In this document: positions 11,008-22,764 of the stretch, piece after piece
Layout of the letters: each line of letters opens with the position of its first letter
How positions within the stretch are numbered: the first letter of the stretch is position 1
Assembly (NCBI GenBank): GCA_030762895.1
Contig: JAUPTC010000143.1
Location: 1 to 64,000 of the forward strand
Length of the DNA stretch: 64,000 nt
Reading direction: 5' to 3'
Origin: Sophora flavescens
Taxonomy: Eukaryota; Streptophyta; Magnoliopsida; Fabales; Fabaceae
Notes under the pieces: model-generated
The model's input: the letters and a program-made list of their open reading frames with translations, nothing else
Told to the model about the DNA's origin: nothing
The model's database searches: none
Program-made: the position numbers and the translations under genes

Positions 11008-11631
11008 TAAGGGTGGGAATAGGCTAGGCCGAGCTAGGCCCTGCTAAACCTGGGTCTGACCTGCATTCCAATCTCGAGGCCTGAGCCTGGCCTATTAGCC
11101 TGATATAGGTCAATTTCTAAGGCATGAGCCTGACCTACTTCAAAGTCTGGTCTGACTTGAAAGCCTACTTAAAAGTCTATTTTATCAACAAGACCTTTAA
11201 ATATGTCTCCATCTATAAATAGGGCATAGTCCTTCACTTGTAAATAAGCTCGTAGGTCTCTACTGACAAAGAAGTTGGTAGACTTATACTAATAAATAGG
11301 ACACTAGGCATTAACAAATAAATAAACAAGTAGGCAACCACACGGTCAATGGGCCTTTACTTTCAAATATTATGAATAACATAAACAATATATTATAGTA
11401 TTACAATATATTATATTATACATACATATTTATGTGTGGCTATGTGTTAAATAGGTCGGCCTGATAGGTCTAGTAGGCTTTTTTAAAGTCATAGGCTTGA
11501 CCTATTTTGCTATATAGGCTTTTTAAAGAGCATTGATCTGACATTTTTACTAAATAGGCTAGGTCGAGTTAGGCCTTAAATAAGCTAGGCCATAGGGCCC
11601 CGACGAGCGGCCTAACCTATTCCCACCCCTA
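11008..11631. mobile_element. Non-autonomous hAT-like element with 8-bp TSD
   Basis: The ends are TAAGGGTGGGAATAGG (11008) and CCTATTCCCACCCCTA (to 11631), a 16-bp terminal inverted repeat with one mismatch. CCCACCAA flanks the element on both sides (11000-11007 and 11632-11639), a perfect 8-bp target duplication typical of hAT transposons. The 624-bp interior has many AGGCC/GGCCTA-type subterminal motifs in both orientations and no transposase. It depends on a transposase supplied elsewhere. The perfect duplication suggests fairly recent insertion. Confidence 0.85.
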
Positions 11632-11639
11632 CCCACCAA

Positions 11640-13685
11640 CGAGGTTGACAGTGGGATTCAAACTCACGATCTTGTTGGCTTTTCATATATACTTTAATCA
11701 ACAAGCATAAATTCTAGCTGCCACATCGGAACATAATCTATTGGTGATGGCAGGAGACTAAACTTCATTCAACTGGAGATTTGTCGAGAGAGTGTCCCCT
11801 AGAATCTCGGAAATTTAGATGATGATCGTGATAAATATAATGTCATAATCTCAACAAATTCAAATTTCAGATTAATTTTATTTATTTTTATTATTTTAAC
11901 TAACTTCATAGCTAAATAGCTAATGCCAATCAGAATTTGGATATTAATCAACAATCTAGTAGAAGAGAAAATAAGAAATAAGAAAGATGAGTTCTTTCTT
12001 CCTTGATTTTCTTCACCATGAGAATATCAAAATCAAAGAGATGATTTGAGGTTTGCGCCAAATATGATGCCGAGCATTAGATGAGGCTAGTGCCAAATGT
12101 GCTTCATCCTTCTAGCGCCAGCCCGAGCATATAGATGTTTCATCCGGATCTCCTTCTTCTGAAAAAAATGTTTCTTCTATTATCTTTTTACATTAAAGTA
12201 AGGTGGTGATGTAAAATCATTTGGGAAATATGGGATATTTTGGTATTTTTCCTGCGCTAAATTAGGATAAGAAGATCAATTTAATTGGCAATTAATATTA
12301 ATAAATTTATATCAATAAATATATATCAGTAAATGTTATTAATTTGGATTTTTGTTCCGCCTCTTCATTTTCTTCGAATGTGTGAATAAGGCTTTTTTCT
12401 TTATGTATGTTTCTGCATATTCTACTTCCTTTTCCACCTCTGGTGTGTATTTCATCTATGTTTTAGTTCAACATCCGTGTGTATGTCGGTGTGTCTTTTC
12501 TTATAAAATATTAATATGAAATTATCTTCACTCTCTATAAGTTGATGAATTGTAGTTCAAGTTCCTTTTGTTTGATGCTTGACTTCTGTTCCATAGCAAT
12601 TTTCTGATGATGGTGATGTTGTTATGTGTATGTTTGTGATTGACTGATCTTTCAAACCATTCCTCAAACACGATAGCCACCTTCCTAAAATCAGTAATCA
12701 CCGTCAAGTGTAGTTGTATCATTGATGAGAAGAAATCTAGCTGGTTACATGTGTGTGCTTATAGAGATTATTGATGTCTGAAATATATGCTCCTTAAGAT
12801 ATAAAATTATTTTGATAGCCAGTCATTGGTGCACTGCCCGTGGTTAATTTGAGGGTAAAGATATACTAAGGATAGGGGGACCTTTTTTATTGATGAATTA
12901 GTGTATTTTTTTTATCTGGCATTGAAGATATCTTATCCTTCTCTTTATTTACACTCCTTCTTATTTTATTTTATTTTAAACTCTTCTTTTATAAAAATTA
13001 AAAAAAATATTAGATCTATGTGTGCGCACATAAGTGTTGATCTGAGTCTTATTTGTAGATATTTGAACTAAGGCTACTCACCTTAGATTTTTTAGATTTG
13101 ATTACTATTTCAAGCAATTTATCCTTGGCGCCACTTTTGCAGTGTAGGTTAAATATACTTGCAATGTAGTTTAACATGCAAATATTGTTGTAGATGCAGG
13201 TCATACTCACAAGGGAAAGTACCTCATTCGTTAAACTACCTCAAGATTGGATTGTTAAGAAGCCCGTACCAATAACTATCCTTCTGGAGTTTGAGATAGG
13301 GTATTTCTAATTTATCTAACACTTTGCTATCTGGGTATACTCTGATTTTTACTTTAACTATTATTTAGTTTTAAATTATATTAATTTGGTTTTTATTGAC
13401 TTTATGAAGCAAACAAATTGCACTTATTTTTCAGTTTTTGCCTGACAAGCCACTCTTTTGGCTGCATGAGGGTCTCGGTGAAGTTGTTGTTTTAGTGTAT
13501 AAGTGTATAATATATAATGGAAATTACATCTATTTATAGGATGAAACAATGAAAGATTCACTGCAAAATTAAATAAATAAAAGGGACTACAAGCAACTCT
13601 GTTTTGCGTTGCGGGAGCTTGAGTTAAGAATACGATTTGCGGGAGCAACTCTGTTTGGGGCAGCAATACGGTTGGATGTCCTATG
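11640..13685. other. About 2 kb with nothing firmly recognised
   Basis: AT-rich sequence without an ORF I can identify. The longest minus-strand frames (12528-12722 and 13424-13666) have no family features. Near 13195-13310 a short plus-strand frame (starting QVILTRESTSFVKL) reads like coding sequence but matches nothing I know. No tRNA, rRNA or transposon boundary was seen. Confidence 0.35.
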
Positions 13686-13878
13686 TTTATCTTAGCTCAA
13701 AAGTTAATAATGTTGAAACAAGAATTAAAAGTATGGAACAAGGATGTATTTGGAGATGTAAACATTCAGGTTGATAAAGCTCAGTCTGCTCTGGACAATA
13801 TACAAGCAGAAATATCAAGATTGGGAAGTTATGATAGTTTGCAACAATAAGAAAGAACTGTTAAGTCTCTGAAATGTC
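13686..13878 (+). pseudogene. LINE ORF2 linker fragment
   Basis: The frame reads LKQELKVWNKDVFGDVNIQV, then a coiled stretch, and stops at TAA (13848-13850). This W-N-K-x-V-F-G block is typical of the region between endonuclease and reverse transcriptase in plant LINEs. The fragment ends exactly at the LTR start of the copia element (13879), so it is the insertion target. The reverse transcriptase that should follow is not at the other side of the copia element, where RNase H sequence appears instead (55.3 kb). Confidence 0.65.
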
Positions 13879-15211
13879 TGATGTCCATTTGCCCTAAGTT
13901 TTGATGAAAACTAAACATTTGTTAATGATTTAATTAACCTTCATGTTGGTTGTTGACCTGTCCATCTAGTGTGCAGAACTCTAAAGAAAGAACTTATTTT
14001 CACCTGTCTGCCCACATAGAAGATCACCTGTCTGTTGAGTAAAAGTCAACATGTCTACTGACTGGGATGTTGACTGCCTGCATTGAAGATTTAACTTGTC
14101 TATGCAAAGCTCTCACACTCGTTTGTGGTCCTTCGATGAGGAACACAAGTACAAGGAACTTTTGAGAGCTGTCCACTCATGCAGAAATCTCTGAAGCTTT
14201 CTCTCTCACGCTTATCAAGAAAGTCAGAAGGTCATTCTCACAAGCAACCTAGGAACTCGGAAGCAAAGTCCAGTTAAAGAATATTTCCAACATGCTTTAT
14301 TCCTTAGTACTCATGGTTATTACACGAAAAGGGGAATGTTCTCTGCAAAGTACATAAGCAACTTGCACAACCCTGATTTGGCTGTTGCACAATGCATAAA
14401 GCCCTGATCTTTCGTGTTAGAGTACAACCAACTTTCGTATTGCATTAATGGTTGTCCAGAACGTCTCTATTACATTTAATGGAGCTCTGCCTAAAGCCAA
14501 ACTTTGAAGGAATGTCTCTAATGGATCTTAAATGTTTGAAGGCAATAAATACAGAAGTCATTGAAGATGAAGACAGAGAACACACAGCATTAAAGAGCCA
14601 TTACTCTACGCATTCAATACTTAATTCTTTCAATCTGTATTATTCAATCATTTGAAGTTATTACGCAGTCTTTCTAAAGCTTACATTTAATTCACTCTTC
14701 TGAGTGTTAGTGAAAGACTTGCAATTTGTATTTATTACAATGTTCTCTCAAACAAATCAGAGTAAGCCTGAAGAGGCTAGGTGAGCAAAGAATACTTGTC
14801 TTGGAGCCTGGAGAGGCTAGGTGTGCAAAGAATACTTGAAGTCTATAATCAGATCAGTTATAGTGGAGAAAACTTGGTGCTGCCAAGGACTGAACGTAGC
14901 CCTAGTTGTTAAAGACTGAACCAGGATAAATCCATTGTGTTTATCTCTCTTCCCTTAAACTCTTTAGTTGCTTAGATTATATTATCTGTTGTTTAACTAA
15001 ATGAGTTAAAGTGTGATTATCAAACTTGTTTTCAAGTTATGTGTTTGTGTGTTTTTCTGTTAAAATTACACTAGACAGGTCACCTGTATGTGCAGTGTTT
15101 TTCACACTAGTCTAAACCTAGCTTCTGTGTGCGAAAAGTTTTTAAATTTGTATTAATTTCTAATAAACACAATTCAACCCCCCTTCTCGTGTTTACGATT
15201 TGTCTATTTCA
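13879..15211 (+). mobile_element. 5' LTR of the Sirevirus-like element
   Basis: The LTR runs from TGATGTCCATTTGCCCTAAG to TGTCTATTTCA, 1333 bp, with TG..CA ends and a Met-tRNA primer site right after it. It contains short tandem phrases such as GCCTGAAGAGGCTAGGTG / GCCTGGAGAGGCTAGGTG (about 14767-14825). The phrase CAACCCCCCTTCTCGTG near the 3' end is typical of Sirevirus LTRs. No second LTR copy was found, so age cannot be estimated. Confidence 0.75.
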
Positions 15212-15213
15212 GT

Positions 15214-15225
15214 TGGTATCCGAGC
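15214..15225 (+). other. Primer binding site, initiator Met-tRNA
   Basis: TGGTATCCGAGC begins 3 nt after the LTR end. It matches the standard plant initiator-methionine primer site TGGTATCAGAGC with one difference (C for A). Confidence 0.75.
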
Positions 15226-15319
15226 TCAACCTCCTGGGTAGAACATCTAACGAGTGTAGAGGTAAGGTCCTGAAGAATAGACATGACTCGGCTGAGCTAG
15301 TTCAAGTGGGAGCCACCGG

Positions 15320-15471
15320 ACTAAATGAGCCTCCCTATCCAGACCTCCATTCTTCATTGGATAAAACTACAACTATATATTGGAAAGATAGATTTTAATG
15401 GTTTATCCGTCAATAAACTCGATCTTTAGGATGTCATCATCGAAGGATCATTCATTCTTAAAAATGATGAT
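15320..15471 (+). pseudogene. copia gag, N-terminal remnant
   Basis: The frame reads IDFNGLSVNKLDL, stop, DVIIEGSFILKND. It resembles the start of copia gag, where F-N-G is followed by L-W-D-V-I. A TAG sits where the family Trp of LWDVI would be. The sequence is cut at 15471 by the LTR of the first Tekay-like element. The reading continues at 26528, where DNTDK follows in register. Confidence 0.6.
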
Positions 15472-18400
15472 TGTAACATCCGTTATTTTATGTATAATTG
15501 ATGTATCGGGATTAGGGTTAGGACTTGGATTACATAGCTGAGATGTTGTTCGAGGTTTAGAAACCCCGCATGACAAGTATGCATCCTTATCGAGTGAGTT
15601 GGAACGTAGGAACAAAGTTAGGGTTTCCGGTTAGAATTTTTGAGACGTCTGAGTGTGAAATAAAAATTTGAGTTAGAATTGAGATTAGGCCTTTTTTATT
15701 ATTTTAGTTTGTTTATTAGGTCCTAATGAGCCTATATCTCAAATTTGAGCGCAATTGGACGTCGAACGAACCCTGAACATAAATGGTTGACTTTTGGTCA
15801 TAAGTCAACGCTCCAGCGTGGGTGTATCCATGCTCCAGCGCCCAAGTCAACAGACAAGGGCTATGCTTTGACTTGCTACGTGTCAATCATGGCTGACGTG
15901 GCATCTTCTGATTGGCTGCATGGCATGGTGGCGTATCCGCCTTCTTCCCACGCTAAAGCGTGTTTTTCCCACGCTCAAGCGTGGACCTTCTCACACTCGA
16001 GCGTGGGGATGTGTTTCAGCAAAAATAAAATGACTTAAGTGACTTAAGTCACTTAAGTCATAAACAAAAGAATACGAGGCAGAGACCATAGAGAGAAGCC
16101 AGAGAACAGAGAGGAGAGTTTAGAGAGAGGAAGAGACAAAATCTAGAGAGAGAGATAGAGAGTGAGGAAGGAAGGCTACCAAGAACCCTAAATCACCATT
16201 TTTGAGAGCTTTGAAGCTGGAACAGATTCTGTAAAATCGTCACCTCACGTTTTTGTACCGTTGGATTGTGTTCAAATTTGAGATGGAGGATCTGGACTAG
16301 GAGTTCTTCATATCCAACGGTTGGAATTTTGTACTTCCCTCCGAGTGTGAGTTATTCGGCTCATAAGTTGGAGAGAAACTCAACCCAAGTAGCTCCTGAC
16401 CAGTCACATTTGGGGGTCCATCCTAGGCTTATCCACCATTGGATCGAGCTGAACCTTTTGGAGAAGGTAAAGGAAAGGTATCTCTTTAATCTCACCGTAA
16501 ATTTTTTTTAAACAAAGGTCTAGATTGTGAGATATAGAGCCAAATCAGTGACGGAATTTATGGTGTTTGCTGCCGATTCTATGTCTTTACAATGTGTTGT
16601 TCACAATGTGGTTTCTTAGGTGAATTTTGAGGCTCGGAGGCCCTGTTTCTGGGGGAGGCAGAATCGAGGAGTTCGAGGACGTTTCGATTTAGTTCGTTTC
16701 ATCTCATTCCATTTATCGTACGACTCTCGAGGTGGGGGAAAGAAACCATTTAACGTCGGAAATGGCGCGGTTGAATTTAATTCGATAATGGCGTAGGGCG
16801 ACCCAAACCCTACACGAGAACGAGTAACGGACAATGTCCATATCACATTGGGGACTACCTAGTGGTACCAATGATGATATAGAAATTGTACGTTTATCGT
16901 CGCCACGATAAATGTATATTATTTTTTTATGTGATGATTGCAAGCTTGACTGATTGACTTATGAATGATAATATGAGTGTTGTAATTATTTTTTAAAGTG
17001 TTTATATTTATTATTATTATATTTTTGGTATTTATTATTTTGGAAGTAATGACATGATGGTAATGATTTTGATTGTGATGACATGATGAGTGTTATGTTT
17101 GTGCTTAGAGGTTGAGTAAATGATAAGTTATAATGAGTTATGATAATGTATTGGGGAATTCATATTATATATGTGTTAGTAGTGCCTAACCGAGATGATT
17201 ATTGTGATATGATGATGAGATTGATGAGACGAGATTATTATTAAGGTTATTTATGAGATTATGATGAGCGGTTAGGGCACTAGGGGGTGACCTGAAACAT
17301 GGTCTGTGATATGGTTGCACGAAACATGATCTGGTGGACCTGAAACATGGTTGTGTGGGGTCTATTCCTCGAAGGGAGAATTCCTGGGGTTTAGGCTAAC
17401 GGCGGACCGTCCCAGACATGATTTCATTTTAGTTGCAGCTATAGTTCATGCGTTGTGTGAGCACCCTGGCCGTGGTTCAGAGGTGTGCACCGGATTGTGC
17501 AGCTATAGTGCCATTGCTTTGCATGGGCATCCTCCATCCGCGGACGAGGGTGTGTGCCGGGGATTCTGGGACGTGTCGATTCTATTGATGTGATATCCGA
17601 ATATGGACGATACCTGATGAGATGATTCATACAACTTTTGCATTGCATCATGATAAAGGGTAGAGGAAAAATCCTAGATGTGGATTGAGGATGGTTGTGA
17701 TATATATATATATATATATATATACTTTTGGAGACGGATGTTTAGCGTGTTGTTATAGAATTAAATGTTGCTAAAACCTTTCCACGTTTGACGTTATATT
17801 GCTTCTTATCCCCTTTTCTTTTGCTGTGTGTTTGTACATATATGTTTCGTTTCACAGATCCTGATATAGTTGATGGCGCACTGGGATCACCCATGGATGG
17901 TTCAGGACCCGGGGTTCCCCCTCTCGGGGACCTTTGAGGTAGAGTGCGTTGATCCAAAAGGGTGGCTCGTGGACCCAGTCACTCGTTTCGCTGTGTATAC
18001 GGGTCCTATGTCCATCACCACCGGGCTCGGACAGGGAGCGCCGATAGGTTTTGTCGGCACGTTCCTCTTTGGCACTACCCTTCCCTTCCCGATAGGTCAG
18101 CCAGATGGACACATACCACTGATGCCAGGCATGGACCCAGTTCCTTTCATGGTACCCTTTCAGGTACTAGTCCTAGGACTCGCACAAGCACCAGGGCCCG
18201 AGTTGGCACCTATTCAGGAGGAGGACCTGATTGCCCCCACCAAGGACCTAGCACCCCTTCCAGAGGTACCAGCACCTCCAGAAGTACAGGCTACGGTTTC
18301 AGAGTCTTCTCGAGTATCTACCTGACGGCTTCATCCCCGTAATATCAGACTTTACCGGCAGAGGTTTCAGAGGCAGTTGGACAGAAGCTCTTCCAATAAG

Positions 18401-18809
18401 AGCGGAGGAGTGTCCGGACCTGCCGGACCACGGGTTGTGGACGAGGGTGGTAGTATATGATGGCTCGGGCCAGTGCCATCTGTATAGGTGTGAGTGAGGC
18501 TTTATTGTATTTTGAGAGGGGACGGGGTGTGGAGAGAATCGGTGAGGCATCTTCCCTTTTGGTATTTTGATATATTTCTTTTATGTTATGTTATCACCAG
18601 TTTGTATATATCGGGATCCTCCTGATGGGAATCCCTTGACCGTTATGTATCAGGCTATGATGTGTATATGTTATGCATGCATGTATATATGTTGTTTATA
18701 TTTTAAGTTTTTAATTTTTCCGTTGTTTTTAATACATCCGCTTAACGATAATAATGAAATTAGGTCTTAATATCTTGGCTTATCTTTAATGGGACGTCGG
18801 GGCATCTCA
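15472..18809 (+). mobile_element. 5' LTR of Tekay-like element no. 1
   Basis: 3338 bp, starting TGTAACATCC and ending GGGGCATCTCA. It contains a cluster of short palindromic CACGCT-CAAGC-GTG motifs (about 15806-16005), a purine-rich AGAGAG leader-like tract (about 16075-16175), an AT microsatellite (about 17700-17724) and two copies of a GCAGCTATAG..GTGTGCACCGG unit (about 17437-17560). The 151-codon frame 17870-18325 is not well preserved in the 3' LTR, so I do not call it a gene. Confidence 0.85.
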
Positions 18810-18814
18810 TTTGG

Positions 18815-18826
18815 TGGTATCAGAGC
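18815..18826 (+). other. Primer binding site, initiator Met-tRNA
   Basis: A perfect TGGTATCAGAGC lies 5 nt after the LTR end. Confidence 0.9.
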
Positions 18827-19026
18827 AGTTCAGTTCTGAAACGGATTGTGAGGGTTGTGATTAGGTGAATTGGCCATTTAGTTGAATCCACATCGGATAA
18901 CAGCTATGCTTAGAAATTGGGTAGCGAGTCCGACACGACATTTCTATGACATATAGTATTTATATTCCAGATTTAGGTAGTATCATATGTCATATTGATG
19001 TGGGCTAATGATTTCTTTTAAGAGGA

Positions 19027-19505
19027 TCATGGCTCGAGGCAAGGTCGAGGACTTGGCAGATGTGGTGGCGGTAGAGCTATAAAGGGTATTGAGTATGAGC
19101 ATCAGCCAGCGGCAGAAGTTGCAGGTGGATAGGAGTCATCCGAGACTCTCTAGACTATCCGTGAGTTAGCACGTTCTGTTGCAGCAGGCGCATCAGAATA
19201 CTCCGAGGATGCAGAGTTACAAGAACAACAGGATAGGAGGAGAGCAGTTGAGGCTGAGGATGCGGGGTTGGCTACCTTTCTGAAAGGTAAGCCACTACAG
19301 TTCAGAGGAGAGTATGACCCAGAGCGAGCTGAGCGGTGGATACAAGAGTTGGAGAAGATCTTTGATCACTATGTCGGTTTGCCTACAGTGTCCTATAGTG
19401 GTTGAAAATAGGACATTTCTTGTAGATCTCATCTATTTGCCTATGCAACAGATAGTATCTGCCAATGAAGGAGCGGCTATGAGGAGTGACGATTCTCTGT
19501 AGTAT
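19027..19505 (+). pseudogene. Tekay no. 1 gag remnant fused to protease end
   Basis: A broken frame starts ATGGCTCGAGGC and reaches FRGEYDPERAERWIQELEKIF (about 19299-19361), the start of the gypsy gag core. Within about 50 bp it switches to VVENRTFLVDLIYLPMQQ (about 19398-19452), which belongs to the end of the protease region. Most of gag, the zinc knuckle and the protease active site are therefore deleted. Stops lie upstream of the gag core. Confidence 0.7.
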
Positions 19506-20570
19506 GTGATTCTTTTCTCTTTGGAAGCTAAGAAGACTCCGAGCATAGATTCTTTGCCTATCGTGAGAGAGTTTCCCGAGGTTTTCCTTCCTGATGTTCC
19601 AGGTTTGCCACCGGAGAGGGAAGGGGAGTTCGCCATAGATCTCATACCAGGGACCGGATCTATATTAGTAGCTCCTTATTGGATGTCACCCGTGGAGTTG
19701 GCAGAGTTAAAGAAACAACTGGATGATATGATGAAGAAGGAATTCATCAGACCGAGTGTTTCGCCTTGGGGAGCACTAGTGTTGTTTGTTAAGAAAAAGG
19801 ATGGTAGGTCGAGGTTGTGCACGGATTACAGGCACTTGAATAAGGTTACAATCAAGAACAAGTATCCGTTGCCTAGGATAGATGATCTAATGGATCAGTT
19901 GAAGGGAGCTTCGGTGTTTTCTAAGATAGATTTAAGATCAGGATACCATCAGATTAGGGTGAAGATGGAGGATATACTTGAGACCACTTTCAGGACGAGG
20001 TATGGACACTACGAGTACCTAGTTATGCCTTTTGGTGTGACTAATGCTCCAGCGATGTTCATGGATTACATGAACAGGATCTTTGGACCGTTCCTCGATA
20101 AGTTTGTAGTGGTGTTTATAGATGATATTCTTATTTATTCCCGTAGTTGGGAAGAACACGAGGAACATCTGAGAGTTATGTTACAGGTGCTGAGAGATAG
20201 GCAGTTGTATGCTAAGCAATCCAAGTGTGAATTTTGGGAGAGGCGGTGGGGGGGGTTAAGGAGAGAAGTGATAGAGGGAGAGGCTAGGGGTGAGGAGTTT
20301 CCTAGTATAGCTGGTTACTACAGGAGGTTCATCGAGGGTTACTCAAATATTGCGTTGCCTATGACGCAGTTAACGATAAAAGTTACATCGTTTGTTTGGA
20401 CAGAAAAGTGTGAAGAGAGCTTTCAGAAGCTAAAGGAGAAGTTGACTACATCTCCAGTACTGACATTACCAGATCCATTAGGACATTTTGACGTGTACTG
20501 TGACGCGTCATATCAAGGATTGGGTTGTGTTTTGATGCAAGAGGGAAGAGTTGTGGCTTATAGTTCCTGA
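19506..20570 (+). pseudogene. Tekay no. 1 reverse transcriptase and RNase H start
   Basis: A 354-residue open frame starting about 19506. Motifs in order are FPEVFLPDVPGLPPERE, ELKKQLDDMMKKEFIRPS, DYRHLNKVTIKNKYPLPRIDD, FSKIDLRSGYHQIRV (first catalytic Asp), MPFGVTNAP and VVVFIDDILIYS (the F-x-D-D box). Then the sequence jumps from CEFWERRWGG to AGYYRRFIEGYS, so the connecting segment between RT and RNase H has been shortened and scrambled. RNase H begins at HFDVYCDASYQGLG. The frame ends at TGA 20568-20570, in place of a residue before QLRVHEKNYPTHD. Confidence 0.85.
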
Positions 20571-20870
20571 CAGTTGAGGGTTCATGAAAAGAATTACCCG
20601 ACCCATGATCTGGTGTTAGCGACCATAGTGTTCGCATTGAAGATATGCTGATACTATCTCTATGGAGCTAAGTTCAATGTGTTCAGTGATCACAAGAATT
20701 TAAAGTATCTGTTTGATCAGAAGGAGCTGAACATGAGGCACCATAGATGGATGGAATTCATTAAGGACTATGAATTTGATCTTCAATACCATCCAGGGAA
20801 AGTGAATGTAGTGGCGTATGCGCTAAGTAGGAAATCTTTACATATGTCCGCAATGATGGTGAAATAGATG
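20571..20870 (+). pseudogene. Tekay no. 1 RNase H C-terminal part
   Basis: RNase H continues after the stop: QLRVHEKNYPTHDLVLATIVFALKI, another stop, YYLYGAKFNVFSDHKNLKYLF (third acidic residue region), QKELNMRHHRWMEFIKDYEF and HPGKVNVVAYALSRKS. One change is seen in the usual N-x-V-A-D-A-L-S-R motif: Tyr replaces Asp (VAYALSRK). Confidence 0.8.
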
Positions 20871-21109
20871 GAATTGCTTGAAAAGTTTAGAGATATGAAC
20901 CTAGGTATGGATGTGACTGAGGATAGAATATGCTTAGGTACGATGACCATCAGTAGTGAGTTTTTTAGAGACCTTAGGATTAAGTAAGATCAGGATGAAT
21001 TAGATGCAAGAAGTAAGTCGAGGCATAGATAAGGGTAAGGCTTCAGAGTTCTGGAGAGGATCAGATGGGGTGTTAAGCTTTAGAGATTGGATATGTGTGC
21101 CAGGGGACT

Positions 21110-22153
21110 TAGATTAGGAAGATGATTTTAGAGGAGGTACATAAGAGTAAGTTGAGTTTTCACCCAGGAGCCACCAAGATGTATCAAGACTTGAAGAAAA
21201 TGTTTTGGTGGCCCAAGATTAAGAAAGAAGTGGCGGAGTATGTTCTATCATGTTTCGTGTTGTCAGAAAGCTAAGATAGAGCATCAAAAGCCCATAGGGT
21301 TGTTGAAGTCCTTGGATATCCCAGAGTGGAAATGGGATAGTATATCGATGGACTTGGTGATTGGATTACCACGAACTCCGAAGCGGTTTGATGCAATTTG
21401 GGTTATCATTGATAGGTTGACGAAGTATGCTCACTTCTTACCTATTGGTGAGAGTTACATTCTTGACAAGTTGACCCAGATCTACATCAAGGAAGTAGTG
21501 AGGTTGCACGGTGTGCCGTCGAGTATTGTCTCCGACCGAATCCTAGATTTACATCTAGATTATGGAGACAGTTACACAATGCTTTGGGAACAAAATAAAG
21601 GATGAGTTTTGCTTATCATCCTCAGATGGATGGACAATCAGAGAAAACAATTCAGTCATTGGAGGATCTTTTAAGAGCTTGTGTGTTGGAACATGTTTGT
21701 AGTTGGGATGAATTCCTACCTTTGATTGAGTTTACATATAATAACAGTTTCCACAGCAGTATCGAGATGGCACCGTATGAGGCTTTGTATGGGAGAAAGT
21801 GTAGGACTTCGTTGTGTTGGTATGAGACTGGCGAGAGCCAAGTGTTGGGTCCTAATGTGGTACAACAAACAACGGAACAAGTCAGGAAGATAAGAGAGAA
21901 AATGAAGGAAGCGCAGGATAGGCAAAGGAGCTACAGTAACAAGAGGAGGAGACCCTTAGAGTTCCGAGAAGGTGATCACGTGTTTTTGAGAGTCACTCCA
22001 AAGACCGGAATTGGCATGGCTATAAATTCTAGAAAGCTCACTCCCCGATTCATTGGACCATTTCAGATTCTTCGACGAATTGGTCCAGAAGCCTACCAAA
22101 TAGCCTTACCTCCTAACCTTTCTAACCTACACGATGTCTTCCATGGGTCCTAG
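21110..22153 (+). pseudogene. Tekay no. 1 integrase, frameshifted
   Basis: The zinc-binding segment lies near 21125-21275 in shifting frames. The core is 21240-22153 with IPEWKWDSISMDLVIGLP (first Asp), IDRLTKYAHFLP, GVPSSIVSDR (second Asp) and GQSEKTIQSLEDLLR (catalytic Glu). After SDR the sequence garbles (ILDLHLDYG) and the frame ends at 21605, to resume at 21602 in another frame. So one frameshift breaks the core between the second Asp and the Glu. The C-terminal DNA-binding part has RKLTPRFIGPFQIL and PPNLSNLHDVFHGS. A TAG then replaces the Gln codon before LRKYY. Confidence 0.85.
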
Positions 22154-22390
22154 TTGAGAAAATACTACCCAGATCCTTCTCATGTGATTGAGCCTGAATC
22201 CATACAACTCCGAGAAAATCTAGAATATGAGGCTTTACCGTCTAAGATTGCAGATAGAGGGATTAAAGAACTCCGTGGTAAACATATTCCCCTGGTCAAG
22301 GTCATTTGGGATAGTGTTACTGGAGATGCTACTTGGGAGCGTGAGGCAGACATTCAGCAACGGTACCCCCATTTGTTCTCAGGTGTGTGA
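22154..22390 (+). pseudogene. Tekay no. 1 integrase chromodomain
   Basis: About 78 codons: YYPDPSHVIEPESIQL, RENLEYEALPSKIADRGIKE, LRGKHIPLVKVIWDSVTGD and ATWEREADIQQRYPHLF. The V-K-V-x-W and A-T-W-E motifs with a final hydrophobic helix define the chromodomain. In these elements it guides integration to particular chromatin. It is open but sits behind an in-frame stop at the end of the integrase. Confidence 0.85.
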
Positions 22391-22408
22391 ATTCTGAGGA
22401 CGGAATTT

Positions 22409-22426
22409 CTTTTAAGGGGGTAGAAA
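22409..22426 (+). other. Polypurine tract, Tekay no. 1
   Basis: CTTTTAAGGGGGTAGAAA directly precedes the 3' LTR start TGTAACATCC at 22427. This is the expected plus-strand primer position. Confidence 0.75.
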
Positions 22427-22764
22427 TGTAACATCCATTATTTTATGAATAGTTTATGTATGAGGATTAAGGTTAGGACTTGGATTACATAGATGAGATG
22501 TTGTTCAAGGTTTAGAAACCCTTGCATGACAAGTACACAGCCTTATCGAGTGAGTTGGAACGTAGGAACAACGTTAGGGTTTCCCGATTAGCGTTTTTGA
22601 GACGTATGAGTGTGAAATAAGAATTTTGGAGTTAGAATCGAGATGAGGATTTTTGATGTTTTTAGTTTGTTTATTAGGTCCTAATGAGCTTATATCTCAA
22701 ATTCGAGCACAATCGGACGTCGAACGGACCCTGAACGCAAATGGTTGACTTTTGGTCAGAAGTC

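Noticed and set aside
13195..13310. Short coding-like stretch QVILTRESTSFVKL..
   Set aside because: Too short and unrecognised; no flanking exon could be supported.
17870..18325. 151-codon ORF inside Tekay LTR no. 1, with a related ORF at 25582-25986
   Set aside because: Between the two LTRs the differences I saw mostly change amino acids and include frame changes. It does not look conserved as protein and lies inside an LTR.
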